46,110 bases of DNA from Polaromonas sp. (GTDB lineage: Bacteria; Pseudomonadota; Gammaproteobacteria; Burkholderiales; Burkholderiaceae_C): contig NZ_JAQSDL010000041.1 in assembly GCF_029945895.1 (NCBI RefSeq), forward strand, positions 1 through 46,110, written 5' to 3'. The notes beneath the pieces were generated by a model. That model was not told where the DNA came from. It saw nothing but the letters and a program-made list of their open reading frames with translations, and did not search any database. Shown here piece after piece: positions 41,310-46,110 of this stretch; position 1 is the first letter of the stretch, and each line of letters starts with the position of its first letter. Position numbers and translations under genes: made by a program.

Positions 41310-42013
41310 GCTGGATGCCTGAAGGAACCGTGTACGGCGTACTGCTCAATTTCGAACACGAAGTTGAGGTGCTCGCGCCGCAGATGAACCAGCCGCCTTA
41401 CAAGATGCCGCCGAAAGCGCCCGTGCTGTATGTGAAAACAGCCAACACCTGGAGTGCGCATGGCGCAGCCATTGCCGTGCCGGCACGGGTCCCCGAGGTC
41501 GAGATCGGCGCCACCATCGCGATGGTGATGGGGGAGACCGGTACGGTTGCCGGCTATGTGCTGATGAACGACCTGTCCGTTCCGCACGCCAGCTTTTTCC
41601 GCCCACCCGTCAAGTTCAAATGCCTGGACGGCTTTCTCGGCATCGGGGATCGCCTGGTGCCTGCCAGCGAAGCCGGCGATCCCGCGGGCTTCATGCTGGA
41701 AGTGCGCATCAACGGCGAACTCGGACAAACCGTGAACTTCAACCATTTGGTGCGCGACGCCGCCCGGCTGCTGGCCGATGTCGGTGAGTTCATGACCTTG
41801 CACGCTGGCGATGTGCTGATGCTGGGCTGCGATGCGGGCCGGCCCCTGGCAAGGCGGGGTGATCGTATCGACATCAGCGCGGCTGGCTTTGGCACATTGA
41901 GCAACAGGCTCATTGAGGAACCGAGCGACGCCGGGCCGCCCCGAGGCGCGAGCGCCCCGGCGGGGGGCAGCGACGACACGCCAGTGCGAAGCGTGGGGGC
42001 CACATCTTCATGA
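41306..42013 (+). CDS. hpaG1: HpaG1: decarboxylase/isomerase N-terminal unit (FAH family)
   Basis: 235 residues. FAH-fold protein: GTVYGVLLNFEHEVEVL, PPYKMPPKAPVLYVKTANTW, GYVLMNDLSVPHASFFRPPV, CLDGFLGIGDRLV and NFNHLVRDAARLLADVGEFM. With HpaG2 it converts the tricarboxylate intermediate to 2-oxo-hept-4-ene-1,7-dioate; in E. coli the two halves are one protein. The last 26 residues (from GPPRGASAPAGGSDD) are read from family-1 repeat copy C and have no place in the fold. The stop overlaps the hpaG2 start by ATGA. Confidence 0.92.
   Translation: MSWMPEGTVYGVLLNFEHEVEVLAPQMNQPPYKMPPKAPVLYVKTANTWSAHGAAIAVPARVPEVEIGATIAMVMGETGTVAGYVLMNDLSVPHASFFRPPVKFKCLDGFLGIGDRLVPASEAGDPAGFMLEVRINGELGQTVNFNHLVRDAARLLADVGEFMTLHAGDVLMLGCDAGRPLARRGDRIDISAAGFGTLSNRLIEEPSDAGPPRGASAPAGGSDDTPVRSVGATSS
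41933..42001. repeat. Family-1 repeat at the hpaG1 end, copy C
   Basis: Coding-strand order: GGGCCGCCCCGAGGCGCGAG, CGCCCCGGCGGGGGGCAGCG, then ACACGCCAGTGCGAAGCGTG and GGGGGCC. It is the same as copy A read on the radA coding strand, with a few substitutions. It encodes the hpaG1 tail, and its final GGGGG lies about nine bases before the hpaG2 ATG, where a ribosome site would be. Confidence 0.8.
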
Positions 42014-42756
42014 AACACGCACGTGTTGTGTATGAAGGCCAGACCCAGCACGCCATCGAGCGCGATGGGCGGCTGCTGCTCGACGACGGCCACCTCGTCA
42101 GTGAAGACGCCGTCACCTGGCTGCCGCCGCTGGCGCCCACGCCGCGCCCGCGCACCATTCTTGCGCTGGGCCTCAATTACGCCGACCATGCGAAAGAACT
42201 TGAATTCAAGGCGCCCGAAGAACCTCTGGTCTTCATCAAGGGTGAAGGCACGCTGACCGGACACCGGCAGTTCACGCGCCGGCCGGCCGACGTGCAGTTC
42301 ATGCATTACGAATGTGAACTGACGGTGGTCATCGGACGGACCGCAAAAAAGGTCAAGCGCGACGACGCCTACGACTTCATCGCCGGCTACACCGTCGCCA
42401 ACGACTACGCGATCCGCGACTACCTCGAAAACTGGTACCGCCCGAATCTGCGTGTGAAAAACCGCGACGGCTGCACGCCGCTGGGCCCGTGGCTGGTGGA
42501 TGCGGCGGACATCGCCAACCCGATGGCGCTGGCACTGCAAACCAGCGTCAACGGAAAAGTCACGCAGTCCGGCAACACGCGCGACATGATTTTCGACGTG
42601 CCTTTCCTGATCGAGTATTTCAGCAACTTCATGACGCTGCAGCCCGGCGACCTGATCCTGACCGGCACACCCGACGGTGTGGTCGATTGCCGGCCCGGCG
42701 ACGTGGTGGTCACCCGCATCGAGGGCTTGGGCGAACTTTTCAACACGATTGAATGA
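42010..42756 (+). CDS. hpaG2: HpaG2: decarboxylase/isomerase C-terminal unit (FAH family)
   Basis: 248 residues. Metal-site motifs of the FAH fold: ILALGLNYADHAKELEF, PLVFIKGEGTLTG, FMHYECELTVVIGRTAK, GYTVANDYAIRDYLENWYRP and PGDLILTGTPDGV. The acidic ligands are in the YECELTVV and NDYAIRD blocks. It forms the bifunctional enzyme with HpaG1. It overlaps hpaG1 and hpaE by 4 bp each, so translation is coupled. The ribosome-site region is made of repeat copy C. Confidence 0.94.
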   Translation: MKHARVVYEGQTQHAIERDGRLLLDDGHLVSEDAVTWLPPLAPTPRPRTILALGLNYADHAKELEFKAPEEPLVFIKGEGTLTGHRQFTRRPADVQFMHYECELTVVIGRTAKKVKRDDAYDFIAGYTVANDYAIRDYLENWYRPNLRVKNRDGCTPLGPWLVDAADIANPMALALQTSVNGKVTQSGNTRDMIFDVPFLIEYFSNFMTLQPGDLILTGTPDGVVDCRPGDVVVTRIEGLGELFNTIE

Positions 42757-44219
42757 ACATGACAAGAATAGATCACCTCATCAACGGCAAAACGGTTGCC
42801 GGCAACAGCTACTTCGAAACCGTCAACCCCGCCACGCAGGACGTGCTGGCCGAAGTCGCTGCTGGCGGCGAAGCCGAAGTCAACGCCGCCGTGGCCGCCG
42901 CGAAAGAGGCCTTTCCGAAGTGGGCCGGCATGCCGGCACCGCAGCGCGCCAAACTGGTCCGCAAGCTCGGCGACCTGATCGCCACCCATGTGCCGGAAAT
43001 CGCGCAGATGGAGACCAACGACTGCGGACAGGTGATTGCGCAAACCGGCAAGCAACTGATCCCACGCGCGGCTGACAACTTCTATTACTTCGCCGAGATG
43101 TGCACGCGGGTTGATGGCCACACCTACCCGACCGAAACGCACCTGAACTACACGCTGTACCACCCGACTGGCGTCTGCGCGCTGATCTCGCCGTGGAACG
43201 TGCCCTTCATGACCGCCACCTGGAAGGTCGCGCCCTGCCTGGCGTTTGGCAACACCGCGGTGCTCAAGATGAGCGAACTGTCACCGATGACGGCGGCGCG
43301 CCTGGGCGAACTCGCCCTCGAAGCCGGCATTCCGCCCGGGGTGCTCAACATCGTGCACGGCTACGGCAAGGACGCGGGGGAGCCCCTGTGCCGCCACCCC
43401 GACGTGCGCGCGATCTCGTTTACCGGCTCCACCGCCACCGGCAACCGCATCGTGCAGGCGGCGGGCCTGAAAAAATTCAGCATGGAGCTGGGCGGCAAAT
43501 CACCGTTCGTGATTTTTGATGACGCGAACCTCGAACGCGCGCTCGACGCCGCCGTCTTCATGATTTTTTCCAACAACGGCGAACGCTGCACGGCCGGCAG
43601 CCGCATCCTGGTGCAGCGATCGATCTACGCCGACTTCGTTGCGAAGTTCGTGGAACGCGCCAAACGCATCAAGGTCGGTGACCCGCTCGATGAAACCACC
43701 ACCATCGGCCCCATGATTTCGCAGGGCCACCTGGCCAAGGTGCGCAGCTACATCGAACTCGGCCCGAAAGAAGGCGCCACCTTGCTGTGCGGCGGGCTGG
43801 GCGCACCGGACCTGCCGGAGCGGGTAAAAAAGGGCAACTACGTGTTGCCCACGGTGTTTGCCGACGTGGACAACCAGATGCGGATTGCCCAGGAAGAAAT
43901 CTTCGGCCCGGTCGCCTGCCTGATCCCGTTCAAGGATGAAGCCGACGCGATCCGCCTGGCCAATGACACGCAGTACGGCCTGTCGAGTTATGTCTGGACC
44001 GAGAACCTGGGCCGCGCGCACCGCGTCGCCGCCGCCGTTGAAGCCGGCATGTGTTTCGTCAACAGCCAGAACGTGCGCGATTTGCGCCAGCCCTTCGGCG
44101 GCACCAAGGCCTCGGGTACCGGGCGCGAAGGCGGCACCTGGAGTTACGAGGTGTTCTGCGAGCCGAAGAACGTGGCGGTGTCGCTCGGTAGCCATCACAT
44201 TCCGCATTGGGGAGTCTGA
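42753..44219 (+). CDS. hpaE: 5-Carboxymethyl-2-hydroxymuconate semialdehyde dehydrogenase
   Basis: 488 residues, aldehyde dehydrogenase family. NAD-binding FTGSTATGNRI, catalytic Glu in MELGGKSPFVIF, catalytic Cys in NNGERCTAGSRILVQ and EEIFGPVACLIPF. The end LGSHHIPHWGV fits HpaE. It oxidises the ring-cleavage semialdehyde to the dicarboxylate. The first ATG (42753) overlaps the hpaG2 stop; a second ATG two codons later is also possible. Confidence 0.95.
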   Translation: MNMTRIDHLINGKTVAGNSYFETVNPATQDVLAEVAAGGEAEVNAAVAAAKEAFPKWAGMPAPQRAKLVRKLGDLIATHVPEIAQMETNDCGQVIAQTGKQLIPRAADNFYYFAEMCTRVDGHTYPTETHLNYTLYHPTGVCALISPWNVPFMTATWKVAPCLAFGNTAVLKMSELSPMTAARLGELALEAGIPPGVLNIVHGYGKDAGEPLCRHPDVRAISFTGSTATGNRIVQAAGLKKFSMELGGKSPFVIFDDANLERALDAAVFMIFSNNGERCTAGSRILVQRSIYADFVAKFVERAKRIKVGDPLDETTTIGPMISQGHLAKVRSYIELGPKEGATLLCGGLGAPDLPERVKKGNYVLPTVFADVDNQMRIAQEEIFGPVACLIPFKDEADAIRLANDTQYGLSSYVWTENLGRAHRVAAAVEAGMCFVNSQNVRDLRQPFGGTKASGTGREGGTWSYEVFCEPKNVAVSLGSHHIPHWGV

Positions 44220-44221
44220 GC

Positions 44222-45145
44222 ATGGGAACACTGGCACTCGCCGCCAAAATCACGCACGTGCCCTCGATGTACCTCAGCGAGCTGGACGGCCCGCGCAAGG
44301 GCACGCGGCAGGACGCCATCAACGGCCACCTGGAAATCGACCGGCGTTGCCGCGCCCTCGGCGTGGACACCATCGTGGTGTTCGACACGCACTGGCTGGT
44401 CAACGCGAACTATCACATCAATTGCGCGCCGCACTTCAAGGGCCTGTACACCAGCAACGAGCTGCCGCACTTCATCAGCAACATGGGCTTCGAGTTTGCG
44501 GGCAACCCGGCGCTGGGCCACTTGCTGGCAAAGGCCTGCAATGCGCATGGCGTGGAAACCCTGGCGCACGACGCCACCACCCTGAACCCCGAGTACGGCA
44601 CGCTGGTTCCCATGCGTTACATGAACGCCGACCAGCACTACAAGGTGGTGTCGGTTTCGGCGTTGTGCCAGGCGCATTACCTCAACGACAGCGCGCGCCT
44701 GGGCTGGGCCCTGCGCCGCGCGATTGAAGACGAGTACGACGGCACGGTGGCGATTTTTGCCAGCGGCTCGCTGTCGCACCGCTTTGCGCAAAATGGCCTG
44801 GCACCTGAATACGCCTTCAAGATCTGGAGCCCCTTCCTCGAAACACTGGATCAGGAGGTGGTGCGCATGTGGCAGCGCGGCGACTGGAAGACGTTCTGCG
44901 CGATGCTGCCCGAATACGCCGCCAAGGGCCACGGTGAAGGCTTCATGCACGACACCGCCATGCTGCTGGGCGCCCTGGGCTGGTCGGACTACAACGGCCA
45001 GGCCGAGGTCATCACGCCCTACTTCGGCGCCTCGGGCACCGGGCAGATCAATGCGGTGTTTCCGGTCACGCCACAAACCGGCGCCGCCATTCCTGCCGCG
45101 CAGGCCTCGACCGCGCACGGCTACCAGGCCGTGAGCCGGCTCTGA
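44222..45145 (+). CDS. hpaD: Homoprotocatechuate 2,3-dioxygenase
   Basis: 307 residues from the ATG at 44222 (GGGGAG seven bases upstream); five codons upstream in frame are inside hpaE. LigB-type extradiol dioxygenase with iron ligands H12 (AAKITHVPSMYLSE) and H57 (VVFDTHWLVNANYH), plus SGSLSHRFAQNG and HDTAMLLGALGWSDY. It opens the ring of 3,4-dihydroxyphenylacetate. It lies 2 bp after hpaE. Confidence 0.95.
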   Translation: MGTLALAAKITHVPSMYLSELDGPRKGTRQDAINGHLEIDRRCRALGVDTIVVFDTHWLVNANYHINCAPHFKGLYTSNELPHFISNMGFEFAGNPALGHLLAKACNAHGVETLAHDATTLNPEYGTLVPMRYMNADQHYKVVSVSALCQAHYLNDSARLGWALRRAIEDEYDGTVAIFASGSLSHRFAQNGLAPEYAFKIWSPFLETLDQEVVRMWQRGDWKTFCAMLPEYAAKGHGEGFMHDTAMLLGALGWSDYNGQAEVITPYFGASGTGQINAVFPVTPQTGAAIPAAQASTAHGYQAVSRL

Positions 45146-45162
45146 CCGACACTGGACAAGCC

Positions 45163-45570
45163 ATGCCCCACCTCGTCATCCTCTACACCCCCAACCTCGA
45201 GGCCGCCACGGACATGACCGCGCTGTGCCGCGTTCTGGCCGACACCATGCTGGCCGTGAAAGACGACGAAGGCCAACAGGTCTTCCCCACCGGCGGCACG
45301 CGGGTGCTGGCCTACCCGGCGGCGCACTATGCGGTGGCCGACGGCAAGCGCGACTACGCCTTCGTCTACCTGAACCTGCGCATGGCTTCCGGCCGCTCCG
45401 ACGCTACAAAAAAGAGAGCTGGCGACGCTTTACTGGCAAGCGCTACAGCCCATTTTGATCCTCTGATGAAGGAACGGCTGATCGGCATCACGCTGCAGAT
45501 GGACGAAAGTTCCGGCCAGGTCTACGACGGCAAGCACAGCAACCTTCACCCTCTTTTCCAGAAAACCTGA
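45163..45570 (+). CDS. hpaF: 5-Carboxymethyl-2-hydroxymuconate isomerase
   Basis: 135 residues, tautomerase superfamily: the catalytic residue is Pro2, exposed after Met removal ([14 protein letters not shown]). [35 protein letters not shown] and [11 protein letters not shown] are typical. Residues about 81-100 ([20 protein letters not shown]) are coded by family-2 repeat copy 7, with low-GC codons AAA, AGA and TTA, yet no extra length is seen compared with relatives I remember. It lies 17 bp after hpaD. Confidence 0.92.
   Translation: MPHLVILYTPNLEAATDMTALCRVLADTMLAVKDDEGQQVFPTGGTRVLAYPAAHYAVADGKRDYAFVYLNLRMASGRSDATKKRAGDALLASATAHFDPLMKERLIGITLQMDESSGQVYDGKHSNLHPLFQKT
45403..45461 (+). repeat. 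Family-2 short interspersed element, copy 7, inside hpaF
   Basis: GCTACAAAAAAGAGAGCTG, GCGACGCTT, a 7-nt spacer, AAGCGCTACAGCCC and ATTTTGATCC. The AGCGTC-type arms pair as GCTT/AAGC. It aligns base for base in length with copy 5 over the first 42 positions. It is read in frame as sense codons. Confidence 0.72.
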
Positions 45571-45572
45571 CC

Positions 45573-46110
45573 ATGTTCAGCCCCGAACTCATTGCCCAGC
45601 TGGCCGCCGAACTGGACCACAGCGAGAAGACCCGCGTGCAGGTCGAGCATTTATCAAAGCGTTACCCCGGCATGACGGTGGAAGACGGCTACGCGATTTC
45701 CCGCGCCTGGGTGCAGATGAAAATTGCCGGCGGGCGTGTGGCCCGGGGCCACAAGATCGGCCTGACTTCGCGCGCGATGCAGATCTCCAGCCAGATCGAC
45801 TCTCCCGACTACGGCACGCTGCTGGACGACATGTTTTTTGAACCCGGCGACATCCCCGCGGTGCGTTTCATCGCGCCGCGCGTCGAGGTCGAACTGGCCT
45901 TTGTGCTGAAGAAAAAACTGGAGGGCACACACATCACCGTGGACGACGTGCTGGACGCCACCGACCATGTGCAGCCTGCGATCGAGATCATCGACGCACG
46001 CATCGAGCAGTTCGACCGCCACAACAAGGCCATGCGCAAGGTGCAGGACACCATTAGCGACAACGCCGCCAACGCCGGCATCGTGCTGGGCGGCCGCAAG
46101 GTGTCGCCAC
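45573..46110 (+). CDS. hpaH: 2-Oxo-hept-4-ene-1,7-dioate hydratase, 5' part
   Basis: Partial: the ATG at 45573, 2 bp after the hpaF stop, opens a frame that runs off the right edge (179 codons). [84 protein letters not shown] and [11 protein letters not shown] are characteristic of HpaH hydratases of the MhpD family. The metal-site acidic residues of VEVELAFVL and AIEIIDARI are present. It adds water to the HpaG product. Confidence 0.95.
   Translation, partial: MFSPELIAQLAAELDHSEKTRVQVEHLSKRYPGMTVEDGYAISRAWVQMKIAGGRVARGHKIGLTSRAMQISSQIDSPDYGTLLDDMFFEPGDIPAVRFIAPRVEVELAFVLKKKLEGTHITVDDVLDATDHVQPAIEIIDARIEQFDRHNKAMRKVQDTISDNAANAGIVLGGRKVSP

Noticed and set aside
916..45461. CRISPR array or tandem repeats
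   Set aside because: The short repeats are dispersed, not evenly spaced, and differ in orientation; there are no cas genes.

Overview
The window is about 46.1 kb of GC-rich, gene-dense chromosome with no tRNA, rRNA, prophage, transposase or CRISPR array. Gene content and repeats point to a betaproteobacterium of the order Burkholderiales, most likely family Comamonadaceae (Polaromonas/Rhodoferax-like). The pointers are the hpaRG1G2EDFH order, the ilvE-zf-CHCC-waaF order, the DUF1924/diheme-cytochrome/cytochrome-b module and the short interspersed elements. The assignment is from memory of such genomes and was not tested by a search.

Layout: (1) 1-5.8 kb, housekeeping: the 3' end of gatB, a DUF4124 protein, pyrE and xthA with start codons only 10 bp apart, then a PepSY/response regulator/histidine kinase operon. 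(2) 5.9-13.0 kb: a cytochrome b module whose first gene looks like a heme-less fusion of two cytochrome genes, a BON lipoprotein, a cytochrome b561, a P-type cation ATPase, a 54-residue membrane protein and an ABC exporter. (3) 13.1-28.0 kb: fifteen co-directional minus-strand genes for nitrogen scavenging from urea-like compounds. These are allophanate hydrolase (AtzF), 1-carboxybiuret-hydrolase-like AtzE/AtzG, HpxZ, a biuret hydrolase (BiuH), a second isochorismatase-like hydrolase, formamidase, an NMT1/Ssu-type ABC importer, a BMP-type ABC importer and a GntR/FCD regulator. (4) 28.2-35.2 kb: an MFS exporter, a CheY-like/Hpt pair, an M48 protease, AmpG and a second two-component system. (5) 35.2-40.8 kb: a strong orphan terminator (possible small RNA), a carboxymuconolactone-decarboxylase-family gene, a MITE-like element, waaF, zf-CHCC, ilvE, a membrane protein and radA with a LexA-type box. 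(6) 40.9 kb to the end: the homoprotocatechuate meta-cleavage operon hpaR-G1-G2-E-D-F-H, cut by the window edge.

How region 3 may work: biuret is hydrolysed by BiuH to allophanate, which AtzF converts to ammonia and CO2. If the second isochorismatase-like enzyme acts on triuret (or guanylurea), its product could pass through AtzE/AtzG to the AtzF substrate. The locus would then be a near-complete route from oxidised purine or s-triazine fragments to ammonium, with its own uptake and regulation. Substrate specificities are inferred.

The most unusual feature is two families of short repeats. Family 2 (about 58 bp; two hairpins and a T-run) has eight alignable copies, and five of them touch coding sequence: two supply C-terminal codons or stops, one straddles the atzG stop and atzE start, one is an interdomain linker and one lies inside hpaF. 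Family 1 (about 70-100 bp) is inserted in the same orientation and reading frame in three unrelated proteins (RadA, AtzF, HpaG1), so all three carry a related GPP...GS peptide. This resembles the protein-coding palindromic elements known from Rickettsia.
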